NCBI RefSeq assembly: GCF_002632585.1
Contig: NZ_NIBV01000001.1
Span: forward strand, 62,001 to 126,000
DNA: 64,000 bases
Source: Xenorhabdus szentirmaii DSM 16338
GTDB taxonomy: Bacteria > Pseudomonadota > Gammaproteobacteria > Enterobacterales > Enterobacteriaceae
Direction of reading: 5' to 3'
Part shown: positions 1 to 9,416 of the stretch, piece by piece
Position numbering within the stretch: the first letter of the stretch is position 1
Layout of the letters: each line of letters starts with the position of its first letter
Position numbers and translations under genes: made by a program
Notes under the pieces: model-generated
The model's input: the letters and a program-made list of their open reading frames with translations, nothing else
Told to the model about the DNA's origin: nothing
Database searches by the model: none

Positions 1-2688
1 AATTATGCCAAAGTTACCGGCGATGTTTCAGCTGATATGTTAATCACAACTATTGTTGATGCCGGCTATCAAGCCACTGTCGCCGGAAAGCCCGATATTG
101 AATTACAACTGTCAGGCCTGAGCTGCATGAAATGTGCAGGTAAAACACAAGCCGCATTAGAAGCCGTGGAAGGTGTCATTGCCGCTGAGGTCAATACTCA
201 AGCTGCAAAAATCTATGGCACCGCAGACAGCCATACTTTAATTAACGCTGTCGTACAAGCGGGATATCATGCCGAGTTAGCTGATAGGAATGGCTCCCCA
301 AAGGCTGAGCCGCTGACAATATCTTCCCCGCAAATACCGGGAGCTTTGGCAGCGGCAACCACGTTTTCTTCAGAAACCGCCTCTTCAGTAAAAGTATCTC
401 CGGAGCTCTCCGCCCAGATAAAAACACCTTCCGTAGCATCAACACAGGCTGTACATACCAAAAATGACGTTATTGATGACAGTGTTCAACTTTTATTGGA
501 TGGAATGACCTGCGCCAGCTGTGTCAGCAAGGTGCAAAAAGCTCTGCAATCTGTTGATGGCGTGGAGCATGCCAGAGTCAACCTTGCGGAAAGAAGTGCT
601 TTGGTGACAGGCAATCCATCACCAGATGCATTGGTTGAAGCGGTTATCAAGGCAGGCTATGGTGCGGAAATCATTCAGGATGAAACCGAGCGTCGTGAAC
701 GCCAGCAACAAGTTGCCCAAGCCAATATGCGCCGTTTTCGCTGGCAATCCGCCTTTGCCTTAGTGGTTGGCATTCCTGTCATGATTTGGGGCATGATGGG
801 CGATAACATGACTCTCACGCCTGAAAACCACATGATCTGGCTGACGATTGGCCTGGTTACACTGATTGTCATGATATTCGCTGGCGGGCATTTTTACCGC
901 AATGCGTGGCAAAGCCTGAAAAATGGCAGTGCAACGATGGATACACTTATCGCGTTAGGGACCGGCGCAGCATGGCTCTATTCCATCAGTGTTAATATAT
1001 GGCCGGATGCTTTTCCATCCCAGGCCCGCCATCTTTATTACGAAGCCAGCGCCATGATCATTGGCTTAATCAACCTCGGGCACGCCCTGGAGCAACGCGC
1101 TCGCCAGCGATCTTCCAAGGCACTTGAACGGTTATTGGATCTGACTCCCCCCACAGCCCGGGTCATGACCGCAGAAGGTGAAAAGTCACTCCCGTTAAAT
1201 GATGTCAAACCCAATATGGTATTGCGACTGACAACAGGAGATCGCGTTCCGGTTGACGGTGAAATTATTCAGGGAACGGTCTGGCTGGATGAAGCCATGC
1301 TGACAGGTGAACCCATCCCCCAACAGAAATCAGTCGGAGATGCTGTTCATGCGGGTACTGTTGTGCAAGACGGAACGGTATTGTTTAAAGCCAACGCGGT
1401 CGGCAGCCAAACAACGCTGGCGCGCATCATCAAATTAGTCCGTCAGGCACAAAGCAGCAAACCTGAAATCGGCCAGCTGGTAGATAAAATATCATCAATT
1501 TTTGTCCCTGTTGTTGTCGCTATTGCCGTCATTTCTGGTGCTGTCTGGTATTTTATTGGCCCTGCGCCACAAATTATGTACGCTCTGGTCATTACGACTA
1601 CCGTACTGATTATTGCCTGTCCTTGTGCACTTGGGCTGGCAACACCCATGTCAATTATTTCAGGCGTGGGTCGGGCAGCAGAATTAGGGGTATTGGTTCG
1701 AGATGCTGATGCCCTGCAACAAGCCAGTCAACTCGATACCATTGTTTTTGACAAAACAGGGACGTTGACCGAAGGAATGCCTCAAGTCACCGACATCCAC
1801 ACCTTTAATGGTTTCACCGAAGAACAAGTCTTAGTCTGGGCGGGCGCACTTGAAAATGGTTCAAACCATCCTCTGGCAAAAGCCATTCTGATGAAAGCCG
1901 AAGGACTGCAATTGCCAGAAATGCAGCAATTCAGAACACTGCCCGGGCTCGGTATACGAGGTGAGATTGGGGATAATACGGTACTCTTGGGCAATCAAAA
2001 TTTACTTGAACAACATCAGGTTAAAACGACAGAATTAACCTCATTGGTAGCAGCACAAGCGGAAAAAGGCATCACTCCTGTTATCCTCGCCGCAGATGGA
2101 AAAATCGCCGCCCTGTTTTCTATTCGCGATCCCCTGCGCCAAGATACGGTTTTTGCCCTACAACGCTTGCATCATCAAGGCTATCATTTAGTTATGTTAA
2201 CGGGTGACAATCCAGTAACTGCCAATGCCATCGCCAAAGAAGCCGGTATTGATCAAGTGATTGCAGGTGTTTTACCTGATGGCAAAGCCGCAGCCATCCA
2301 ATCGCTCCAGTCAAAAGGGCATAAAGTGGCAATGATCGGTGATGGCATTAATGATGCTCCCGCATTGGCGCAAGCTGATGTCGGCATCGCAATGGGAAGT
2401 GGAAGTGATATAGCGATTGAAACGGCATCCATCACTCTGATGCGCCACAGCCTACAAGGAGTAGCAGATGCTGTTGAATTATCGAAAGGTACACTGCGTA
2501 ATATGAAGCAGAATCTGTTTGGTGCATTTGTCTATAATACATTAGGCATTCCGATTGCAGCCGGTATCTTATATCCTTTTACAGGAGCATTACTGGATCC
2601 TGTTGTTGCTGGTGCGGCAATGGCATTGTCTTCCATTACTGTTGTCAGCAATGCCAACAGGTTATTGCGCTTTAAGCCTGAATCGTAA
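1..2688 (+). CDS. copA: Copper-exporting P1B-type ATPase CopA (5' end outside window)
   Basis: Inner-membrane ATPase that pumps Cu(I) from the cytoplasm. The reading frame is open back to base 1, so the start lies upstream; the Met codon at 37 is internal. Residues here are counted from base 1. The tail of a first heavy-metal-associated domain comes first, then a second with CMKC (Cys42/Cys45) and a third with CASC (Cys171/Cys174). Further on are the membrane CPC motif (Cys540-Pro-Cys542) and the phosphorylated Asp584 in DKTGT, followed by GDGINDAP in the hinge. E. coli CopA has two N-terminal metal domains; this one has at least three. The linker between domains 2 and 3 carries a frameshift signal, annotated separately. 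ybaP follows closely, as in enterobacterial synteny. Confidence 0.97.
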   Translation, partial: NYAKVTGDVSADMLITTIVDAGYQATVAGKPDIELQLSGLSCMKCAGKTQAALEAVEGVIAAEVNTQAAKIYGTADSHTLINAVVQAGYHAELADRNGSPKAEPLTISSPQIPGALAAATTFSSETASSVKVSPELSAQIKTPSVASTQAVHTKNDVIDDSVQLLLDGMTCASCVSKVQKALQSVDGVEHARVNLAERSALVTGNPSPDALVEAVIKAGYGAEIIQDETERRERQQQVAQANMRRFRWQSAFALVVGIPVMIWGMMGDNMTLTPENHMIWLTIGLVTLIVMIFAGGHFYRNAWQSLKNGSATMDTLIALGTGAAWLYSISVNIWPDAFPSQARHLYYEASAMIIGLINLGHALEQRARQRSSKALERLLDLTPPTARVMTAEGEKSLPLNDVKPNMVLRLTTGDRVPVDGEIIQGTVWLDEAMLTGEPIPQQKSVGDAVHAGTVVQDGTVLFKANAVGSQTTLARIIKLVRQAQSSKPEIGQLVDKISSIFVPVVVAIAVISGAVWYFIGPAPQIMYALVITTTVLIIACPCALGLATPMSIISGVGRAAELGVLVRDADALQQASQLDTIVFDKTGTLTEGMPQVTDIHTFNGFTEEQVLVWAGALENGSNHPLAKAILMKAEGLQLPEMQQFRTLPGLGIRGEIGDNTVLLGNQNLLEQHQVKTTELTSLVAAQAEKGITPVILAADGKIAALFSIRDPLRQDTVFALQRLHHQGYHLVMLTGDNPVTANAIAKEAGIDQVIAGVLPDGKAAAIQSLQSKGHKVAMIGDGINDAPALAQADVGIAMGSGSDIAIETASITLMRHSLQGVADAVELSKGTLRNMKQNLFGAFVYNTLGIPIAAGILYPFTGALLDPVVAGAAMALSSITVVSNANRLLRFKPES
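297..356 (+). promoter_or_regulatory. Programmed -1 frameshift site in copA, predicted to make a CopZ-like chaperone
   Basis: The heptamer C CCA AAG occupies 297-303 in the register X XXY YYZ, falling on Pro and Lys codons between metal-binding domains 2 and 3. Slipping back one base reads CCC AAA GGC and then TGA at 306-308, so the short product ends Pro-Lys-Gly. Five bases after the heptamer a perfect 7-bp stem can form (309-315 with 350-356), and smaller pairings are possible in its loop. E. coli copA uses the same slippery heptamer to make the CopA(Z) chaperone, also ending in Gly. The signal is read directly; its efficiency here is inferred. Confidence 0.8.
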
Positions 2689-2743
2689 TTAATTAAACAA
2701 ATTATGTTGGTAAACATGAATGCCAACTTTTGGGGTAAGGGAT

Positions 2744-3556
2744 ATGGGAAAATTGATGACATATTTCAGCAATGTATTGGGACTTAACACTCAACAGCAC
2801 TACCCTTACCCTGCGTTTGACGTTCATTTGCAACAAAACAAGCAATTGCATATTGTTGGCAGTATTCATATGGGAACAAGGAACATGTTCCCGCTTTCTG
2901 ACGTATTGTTGGAACAACTGGAGCAAGCAGACGCTCTTATTGTTGAAGCCGATATCGCACAAGCCGGTTCCCCTTTCAAAGAAGAATTTCCAGAACAGGT
3001 TGCTCTATCACAACGTTTATCTCCTGAATATTTTGACTGCTTACTGCATTATTGCCGGGAGATCCAGCATCCTGTTTCGTTATTGGAGCCGTTGCCATCC
3101 TGGCAGGTCGCCTTGATATTACAGGCGTCTCAAGCCCAGAGTCTGGGGCTGCGCCCTCAATATGGCATTGACTATCAGTTACTGAATAGTGCAAAAGCCC
3201 TCAATAAACCCATCATTGAATTAGAAGGTGCGGATACGCAGGTTAATTTGCTGGCTAACCTGCCAAATGGCGGGCTTGCTCTATTGGAAGATACACTTGC
3301 TCATTGGCATGCGAATGCCCGTGCCTTACAGACAATGATCAGCTGGTGGATGAATTACAACAATGAGCAACAACAGCAGATATTGCCAATGACATTCTGC
3401 GAAGAAATTTACCAAACATTGATGATTGAACGTAATCAGCAATGGAGTGAAAAATTGCGCCATTTGCCAGCAGGAAAATATCTCGTTGCCGTAGGCGCTC
3501 TACATCTTCACGGCGATAACAATTTACGGCAGATGCTGGCAAAATCACAGGCATGA
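2744..3556 (+). CDS. ybaP: TraB/GumN family protein YbaP
   Basis: Protein of about 270 residues in the TraB/GumN family (erythromycin-esterase/TIKI-like fold), close to E. coli YbaP. The family's two conserved His motifs are visible: GSIHMGT near the N-terminus and GALHLHGDNNL at the C-terminus, fitting a metalloprotease-like site, but the physiological role of YbaP is unknown to me. An in-frame ATG at 2720 exists. I prefer 2744 because TAAGG precedes it and the resulting N-terminus matches the length of the E. coli protein. No clear signal peptide. It lies between copA and ybaK, the order found in E. coli. Confidence 0.88.
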   Translation: MGKLMTYFSNVLGLNTQQHYPYPAFDVHLQQNKQLHIVGSIHMGTRNMFPLSDVLLEQLEQADALIVEADIAQAGSPFKEEFPEQVALSQRLSPEYFDCLLHYCREIQHPVSLLEPLPSWQVALILQASQAQSLGLRPQYGIDYQLLNSAKALNKPIIELEGADTQVNLLANLPNGGLALLEDTLAHWHANARALQTMISWWMNYNNEQQQQILPMTFCEEIYQTLMIERNQQWSEKLRHLPAGKYLVAVGALHLHGDNNLRQMLAKSQA

Positions 3557-3592
3557 TTGCATGTTAAAAGCTCTCCATTGACAGGAAAAGAT

Positions 3593-4069
3593 ATGACACC
3601 TGCGATTCTCTTGCTGGAAAAGCAAAAAATTGATTTCACGCTCCATCCTTATGAACACGATGCCAATGAACATAACTTTGGTGATGAAGTCGTCAAGAAA
3701 CTGGGGTTAGATGCCAGACAGGTATTTAAGACGCTGTTAGTCTCATTAAACGGCGATCCCAAAAACCTTGCCGTTGCTGTCACCCCCGTCTCCGGACAAC
3801 TCGATTTGAAAAAAATCGCCAAGGTCTTCAAAGCCAAAAAAGCGGATATGGCTGATCCTCAATTAGCACAAAAAATTACTGGTTATTTGGTCGGCGGCAT
3901 CAGCCCTCTGGGACAGAAAAAACGTCTTCCTACTGTAATAGACAGTCAGGCCCAAACGTTATCAACACTCTTTATTTCTGGTGGTAAACGTGGCTTGGAT
4001 ATCGAATTATCTCCCACGGATTTATGCCAATTACTTAATTGTTCCTTCGCTGATATTGCCAGGATTTAA
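3593..4069 (+). CDS. ybaK: Cys-tRNA(Pro)/Cys-tRNA(Cys) deacylase YbaK
   Basis: Trans-editing enzyme of the YbaK/ProX fold that hydrolyses Cys wrongly attached to tRNA(Pro) by prolyl-tRNA synthetase. The product is 158 residues and near-collinear with E. coli Yba[13 protein letters not shown] near the start, [24 protein letters not shown] in the substrate region, and [10 protein letters not shown] near the end. A TTG at 3557 would extend it, but the ATG at 3593 follows AGGA and begins MTPA as in the family. It starts 36 bases after the ybaP stop and probably shares its transcript. A hairpin terminator follows at 4161. Confidence 0.94.
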   Translation: MTPAILLLEKQKIDFTLHPYEHDANEHNFGDEVVKKLGLDARQVFKTLLVSLNGDPKNLAVAVTPVSGQLDLKKIAKVFKAKKADMADPQLAQKITGYLVGGISPLGQKKRLPTVIDSQAQTLSTLFISGGKRGLDIELSPTDLCQLLNCSFADIARI

Positions 4070-4160
4070 AGATCTTGGATTTGTACAATAAGTACAGGGC
4101 CGGTTTTGTTTTAGTGGTATGACGCACTTAATGTAGCGGCATTCTCATATGAGTGATAAC

Positions 4161-4192
4161 AAAAGACCACCTGTATTCCAGATGGTCTTTTT
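4161..4192 (+). terminator. Rho-independent terminator after ybaK
   Basis: A 9-bp stem AAAAGACCA/TGGTCTTTT (4161-4169 with 4183-4191) extends through an inner CTG/CAG and ends in T residues. It closes the copA-ybaP-ybaK direction. The A-rich left arm could also let it work weakly on the minus strand after ushA. Confidence 0.75.
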
Positions 4193-4222
4193 ATGATTTT
4201 TTATATTATGAATGGGCCATTG

Positions 4223-4275
4223 TTATACCCAATAGTTTTCAAGGTCAGCCAACACAGCGGCAATGTGAAAAACGA
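4223..4275 (+). repeat. Degenerate ERIC half-element
   Basis: The stretch starts TATACCCAATAG, continues with TTTTCAAGG and later CAGCGGCAATGTGAA. This matches one end and inner arm of the ERIC element seen complete at 42894-43018, but the second half is missing. It sits between the converging ybaK and ushA. Confidence 0.5.
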
Positions 4276-4296
4276 CAATCTACTAGGAAAAAGTGA

Positions 4297-5955
4297 TCAC
4301 TTATATACAATTTCACCCTTCGGCTCATAATCAGACACTTTCAACGGCGAGTGTTTTTCAATATACCCTTTCAACACTTCAGCATCGACGAAACCTGTAT
4401 TAACATACCCCGGAAGATGATCAATACGTGGGTAACCATCTCCCCCAATGGCGTTGAAATTCAGGGTTGCCATACGATACGTTTTATTCGGATCTAACGG
4501 TTTGCCACCAATTTTTACATTCCTGATATTTTTGCCATCGATTTCGAAGCTGACATTATAAAATTGCCCATAAGCTCCGGAGTCTTTTTCCATATTTGCA
4601 ACAGCCGTCAAATACGGTAAAACTTCGCTACCTTTGAAATCAACATAAACCAGCTGGTTAGCAAATGGATGAACCTTCAGCACATCTTTGTAAGTGATAT
4701 CTCCCGGCTCAATGGAGTCACGAATTCCACCGCCGCTCATTACAGCAAAATCAGCATTTGTTCGCTCCATCTGAGCGGCCAGTACAAGGTGAGCCATATT
4801 GGTTTGAACAAAACGGACCTTACTGCGATCACCTTCCAGCTTGTGATCAACTGAACCGACTTTGACATTCAACTTTTGGCTGCCTTTCTCCTGATAAGGC
4901 GTCAATAAACTGAGTGCTTCAGGGTTCTGCTTAATTTCATGTGTATAATAAGTACGCTCCGTAGTACCATCTGCTTTTGTTACTTTTTTCTTTAAGTTAA
5001 TCGGAATCAATTGGTAACGAACCAATTTGAATTCACCATTGCGGAATTGAAAGTCAGCACGACCAACATATTTTCCCCATTCGTGCGCCTGTACAATCCA
5101 CGTGCCATTTTGGCGATCGGGTGAACAAGGTGTTCCCGGCACATAATCCACTTGTTTATAATTCTTCTTCTCTGCTGACATACAGACTGGATCTTGTGAG
5201 TGCCCCCCAACAATCATGTCCAAATAACCCGGCGGTAAGCTACGTGCCATCTCAACATCACCCGGAGCATTACTGCCATGATGACCATCGTCATAATGCC
5301 CCATATGTGTTGCCGCAATTATTACATCCGGTTTTTCATTCTTTTTCAGCTCTTCAATCACTTTTTTGGCTTCTTCCGCAGGAACACGGAATTCCACATC
5401 CGGAAAATTGGCGGGATTGCCTATTTTGGCCGTGTCATCGGTCGTCAGTCCCAAAACAGCAATTTTGATGCCTTGCTTATCAAATATGACATAGGGTTTA
5501 AATAAACGTTTATTCGTGCTGGTTTGATAAATATTGGCAGATAAAAACGGAAAATTTGCCCATTTTTGTTGCTGGTACAATACATTCAAAGGCTTATCAA
5601 ACTCATGATTTCCCAATGTCATTGCATCATAACCCACCAGATTCATTCCCTTAAAATCAGGTTCTGCATCTTGCATATCCGATTCTGGTACGCCTGTGTT
5701 AATGTCTCCCCCTGACAATAACAATACGCTTCCACCTTTCTTGGCCACTTCCTGACGAATAGAGTCCACGACTGTTTTTTGGGCGGCTAACCCATACTCA
5801 CCATAATCGTTATGCCAAAAATGACCATGATGATCGTTAGTGTGCAGGATGGTGATGTCATAGGTTTTATCTTTTTCCCAGGCAGTGGCAATTAATGGAG
5901 CCAAGGACAGGGAAGCAGCAAGGATACATACTGGCGCTTTAAACGAAAAGTTCAT
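4297..5955 (-). CDS. ushA: Periplasmic UDP-sugar hydrolase / 5'-nucleotidase UshA
   Basis: Bifunctional periplasmic enzyme that degrades UDP-sugars and nucleotides so their nucleosides can be taken up. The 552-residue product starts with a signal peptide (MNFSF...IATA). The dimetal centre is visible as HTNDHHGH, GGDINTG, GNHEFD and VGGHSQD; the substrate-binding C-domain has GGGIRDS and NFNAIGGDGY. Two Cys between the domains match the E. coli UshA disulfide pair. Upstream in-frame ATGs exist at 5991 and 5967. I chose 5955 because GGAG lies 6 bases before it and it leaves a normal signal peptide. Divergent from fsr. Confidence 0.95.
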   Translation of the reverse strand: MNFSFKAPVCILAASLSLAPLIATAWEKDKTYDITILHTNDHHGHFWHNDYGEYGLAAQKTVVDSIRQEVAKKGGSVLLLSGGDINTGVPESDMQDAEPDFKGMNLVGYDAMTLGNHEFDKPLNVLYQQQKWANFPFLSANIYQTSTNKRLFKPYVIFDKQGIKIAVLGLTTDDTAKIGNPANFPDVEFRVPAEEAKKVIEELKKNEKPDVIIAATHMGHYDDGHHGSNAPGDVEMARSLPPGYLDMIVGGHSQDPVCMSAEKKNYKQVDYVPGTPCSPDRQNGTWIVQAHEWGKYVGRADFQFRNGEFKLVRYQLIPINLKKKVTKADGTTERTYYTHEIKQNPEALSLLTPYQEKGSQKLNVKVGSVDHKLEGDRSKVRFVQTNMAHLVLAAQMERTNADFAVMSGGGIRDSIEPGDITYKDVLKVHPFANQLVYVDFKGSEVLPYLTAVANMEKDSGAYGQFYNVSFEIDGKNIRNVKIGGKPLDPNKTYRMATLNFNAIGGDGYPRIDHLPGYVNTGFVDAEVLKGYIEKHSPLKVSDYEPKGEIVYK

Positions 5956-6205
5956 GGGTTTCTCCATGTGTTTTAAATTCTTACGAGGCATTTATGGCTT
6001 TGAACTGAGAATTTCTCTGATCAGGATCGCATATTTGTGTTACTAAATAATGTCTTCTTTCATTTTTTTGGGATAATTATCAAATTAATTCGATATTCAT
6101 AAAAGTTTTCTGGATGATCCAAGATATATTTATCTGTTAGAAATAAAACAAAAAAACAGCACGACGGCCCACGATCCCACTGAATATATCAACAGGCAAA
6201 TCAAT

Positions 6206-7423
6206 ATGAGCAACCAAAACAGAAGACTTCTTCAGCCAGAATCATCAGCTAAATCCCGTAAAACTCTTTTTTCAGTGCTCGGTGCTATCAGTCTGTCCCA
6301 TCTGCTGAATGATATGATTCAATCGCTGATCCTTGCAATATACCCACTGCTGCAATTTGACTTTTCCTTAAGTTTCATTCAAGTTGGAATGATAACCCTA
6401 ACCTATCAGATAACCGCCTCCTTACTGCAACCCCTGATAGGCCTATATACGGATAAACACCCACAACCATACTCATTACCTATTGGCATGGGATTTACGT
6501 TATCGGGATTGCTTCTTCTGGCCTACGCTGAAAGCTTTTTGGTCATATTAATGGCTGCTGCACTCGTGGGAACCGGCTCATCTGTTTTTCATCCGGAGTC
6601 GTCACGCGTTGCAAGAATGGCTTCTGGCGGGCGTCATGGTTTAGCACAATCTTTATTTCAGGTCGGCGGTAATTTAGGCAGCTCTTTAGGCCCACTGTTG
6701 GCGGCCATTTTCATCGCACCCTATGGCAAAGGAAATGTGGGTTGGTTTGCTCTCGCAGCATTACTGGCAATGGTGATCCTGTTACAAATCAGTCAATGGT
6801 ATAAGCTGCAACACAAAACCATCACCCGCAAATCTCCGGCTCATGCTTCTTTGCCAACTCTGCCCAGAAAAATAATTATCCGTTCTTTTGCCGTTCTATT
6901 GATACTCATTTTTTCAAAATACTTTTATCTCACCAGCATCAGTAGTTATTATACTTTTTATTTGATCCAAAAATTTGGCCTTTCCGTACAAAGCGCTCAG
7001 ATTCATTTATTTGTGTTTTTATTTTCTGTGGCAGCGGGCACCCTGATCGGAGGCCCTCTGGGAGACAGAATCGGCCGCAAATATGTGATATGGGGTTCAA
7101 TTCTCGGTATTACTCCTTTTACTTTATTATTGCCTTATGCATCCCTATTCTGGACAGGTATATTGACGATCATCATTGGCGTTATATTAGCTTCTGCATT
7201 TTCAGCTATTTTGGTCTACGCACAAGAACTGGTTCCTGGTAAAACAGGCATGATCGCAGGTTTATTTTTTGGCTTAGCGTTTGGCATGGGAGGGATCGGC
7301 GCGGCTACCCTTGGTTATGTCGCTGATCAAACCAGCATTGAGCTGGTTTATAAAATATGCTCTTTCTTGCCACTTCTTGGTGTTTTCACAATACTTCTAC
7401 CAAAACTAGAGAATAAACAATAA
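6206..7423 (+). CDS. fsr: MFS transporter, fosmidomycin resistance protein Fsr
   Basis: Inner-membrane major-facilitator drug:proton antiporter of 405 residues, highly similar to E. coli Fsr, which exports fosmidomycin when overexpressed. Roughly 12 hydrophobic helices are apparent. The characteristic inter-helix loop GGPLGDRIGRKYV lies in the second half, and SHLLNDMIQSLILAIYPLL is conserved in helix 1. The natural substrate is unknown. It is transcribed away from ushA across a 250-base spacer, with ybaL next in the same direction. Confidence 0.93.
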   Translation: MSNQNRRLLQPESSAKSRKTLFSVLGAISLSHLLNDMIQSLILAIYPLLQFDFSLSFIQVGMITLTYQITASLLQPLIGLYTDKHPQPYSLPIGMGFTLSGLLLLAYAESFLVILMAAALVGTGSSVFHPESSRVARMASGGRHGLAQSLFQVGGNLGSSLGPLLAAIFIAPYGKGNVGWFALAALLAMVILLQISQWYKLQHKTITRKSPAHASLPTLPRKIIIRSFAVLLILIFSKYFYLTSISSYYTFYLIQKFGLSVQSAQIHLFVFLFSVAAGTLIGGPLGDRIGRKYVIWGSILGITPFTLLLPYASLFWTGILTIIIGVILASAFSAILVYAQELVPGKTGMIAGLFFGLAFGMGGIGAATLGYVADQTSIELVYKICSFLPLLGVFTILLPKLENKQ

Positions 7424-7654
7424 AAAACCAATAAAATCAAATAATAGAAAAAACAACAAAGACAACCATTACCTTTGTAAACAAGCGTAAATAATAATAA
7501 AACCTATATAAAATTACATTAAAATGATGTTTATATAATTCAGCTTCATTTTCATCATATTATGTATTTTTTTAACAACTATGTTTTGTAAACCTGACAA
7601 AACATATTGTTACCTCACCCATTCATTGATTTTCTCTACCCAGAAGGAGCCTTG

Positions 7655-9364
7655 ATGGAGCATTCGACACCTCTTATCACGACCATTGTTGGCGGTTTTG
7701 TTCTCGCCTATCTTCTTGGCATGCTAGCACAGCGCCTGAAAATCTCACCCCTTGTTGGCTATCTTGTAGCAGGTGTATTAGCAGGGCCTTTTACCCCCGG
7801 TTTTGTTGCTGATACTTCCCTGGCCCCGGAGCTTTCAGAAATTGGCGTGATCTTACTGATGTTCGGTGTCGGTCTGCATTTTTCACTCAAAGATTTACTA
7901 GCCGTTAAATCTATTGCTATTCCAGGTGCCATTGCACAAATTGCCGTTGCAACTTTATTGGGCGTAGGTTTATCAACACTACTTGGCTGGGGATTATTCA
8001 GCGGTATCGTTTTTGGCCTGTGTTTATCGACTGCCAGTACAGTGGTACTGCTCCGGGCATTGGAGGAACGACAGCTCATCGATAGCCAAAGAGGACAAAT
8101 TGCCATTGGGTGGCTGATCGTTGAAGATTTGGCAATGGTTCTCGCATTAGTTTTACTCCCCGCTGCTGCGGGTATTTTGGACAACCAGCATACTGATATC
8201 GGGCAATTGCTGCTTAAGTTAGCCCTCACTATCGGTAAAGTTGTTGCCTTTATTTTGTTGATGATTTTCATCGGTCGCCGGATCATTCCTTGGTTGCTGG
8301 CAAAAACTGCCAGTACAGGTTCCCGTGAGTTATTTACGCTCGCCGTTCTCGCCATCGCATTAGGCGTGGCCTACGGAGCTGTAACATGGTTTGATGCCTC
8401 ATTCGCCCTTGGCGCATTTTTTGCCGGCATGGTGTTGAATGAATCAGAATTAAGCCACAGGGCCGCACAGGATACTTTACCGTTAAGGGATGCTTTTGCT
8501 GTTCTTTTCTTTGTCTCTGTTGGTATGCTGTTTGACCCAATGGTCTTGATCCAACAGCCACTCGCGATTTTGGGCACTCTTGCCATCATTATCATTGGCA
8601 AATCACTGGCTGCCATGTTACTGGTCAAAATGTTTGGTCACTCACGACGCACAGCTTTGACGATTTCTGTCAGCCTTGCCCAAATCGGTGAGTTTGCTTT
8701 TATTCTCGCCGGGCTTGGGGTTGCGCTGGGATTACTGGACGGAGATGCCCGCAATCTTGTCTTGGCCGGTGCCATTATTTCCATCATGTTGAACCCGATT
8801 CTCTTCAGTCTACTGGATCGTTATCTCGAAAAAACAGAAACCATGGAAGAACAATTAATCGAAGAAACATTGGAAGAAGAAACTCAAATCCCTGTCAACA
8901 TCTGTGGTCATGCCATTGTGGTCGGTTATGGCCGCGTTGGCCGCCTGCTTTGCCAACATTTACAAAAAAGAGACTTTCCGGTTGTTGTCATTGAAGATAC
9001 CCGGGCTCAGTTTGAAGAATTGGGCGAAATGGGGATCAGTGCTGTGATGGGTAATGCCGCCAATAAAGATATTATGGCGCTGGCGCGGCTCGATTGTGCC
9101 TGCACGTTATTCTTGACAATCCCCAATGGCTATGAGGCGGGTGAAATTGTTGCCAGTTGCAGAGAAATTCGGCCAGATATCAATATTATTGTACGAGCCA
9201 ATTATGATGACGAAGTGACTTATATTACAGAACGTGGCGCTAACCACATTATTATTGGTGAACACGAAATAGCAAAAGCAATGGCAGATGCATTTCCTGA
9301 AAGTGATGCTGCGGCTTGTTCGATCAATCCCCCTTCATCATTGCCATCAACAACACCATTATAA
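7655..9364 (+). CDS. ybaL: Kef-type monovalent cation:proton antiporter YbaL
   Basis: Inner-membrane CPA2-family transporter, predicted to exchange K+ or Na+ for protons, of 569 residues. About 12 hydrophobic segments fill residues 1-390, including LVGYLVAGVLAGPFTPG and the SLAQIGEFAFILAG motif. An acidic linker (EEETQIP) leads to a cytoplasmic RCK/TrkA-N nucleotide-binding domain with GYGRVGRLL. A TTG/ATG extension to 7607 is possible, but ATG 7655 has AAGGAG five bases upstream and matches E. coli YbaL. The 3' end runs into a strong terminator facing gsk. Confidence 0.93.
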   Translation: MEHSTPLITTIVGGFVLAYLLGMLAQRLKISPLVGYLVAGVLAGPFTPGFVADTSLAPELSEIGVILLMFGVGLHFSLKDLLAVKSIAIPGAIAQIAVATLLGVGLSTLLGWGLFSGIVFGLCLSTASTVVLLRALEERQLIDSQRGQIAIGWLIVEDLAMVLALVLLPAAAGILDNQHTDIGQLLLKLALTIGKVVAFILLMIFIGRRIIPWLLAKTASTGSRELFTLAVLAIALGVAYGAVTWFDASFALGAFFAGMVLNESELSHRAAQDTLPLRDAFAVLFFVSVGMLFDPMVLIQQPLAILGTLAIIIIGKSLAAMLLVKMFGHSRRTALTISVSLAQIGEFAFILAGLGVALGLLDGDARNLVLAGAIISIMLNPILFSLLDRYLEKTETMEEQLIEETLEEETQIPVNICGHAIVVGYGRVGRLLCQHLQKRDFPVVVIEDTRAQFEELGEMGISAVMGNAANKDIMALARLDCACTLFLTIPNGYEAGEIVASCREIRPDINIIVRANYDDEVTYITERGANHIIIGEHEIAKAMADAFPESDAAACSINPPSSLPSTTPL

Positions 9365-9376
9365 TCCGTCATTCAA

Positions 9377-9412
9377 GGAATATCCCCAATCATGGGGATA
9401 TTCCAATTTTTT
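9377..9412 (+). terminator. Rho-independent terminator after ybaL
   Basis: A perfect 11-bp stem GGAATATCCCC/GGGGATATTCC (9377-9387 with 9394-9404), a 6-base loop and a run of six T residues at 9407-9412. It ends five bases before the stop of the converging gsk. Confidence 0.9.
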
Positions 9413-9416
9413 AGCT

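Noticed and set aside
2702..2962. Short minus-strand frame at the start of ybaP
   Set aside because: Overlaps the well-supported ybaP start and has no independent support.
7759..8355. 198-codon open frame antisense to ybaL
   Set aside because: Shadow of the hydrophobic ybaL reading frame; low-complexity product with no recognisable domain.
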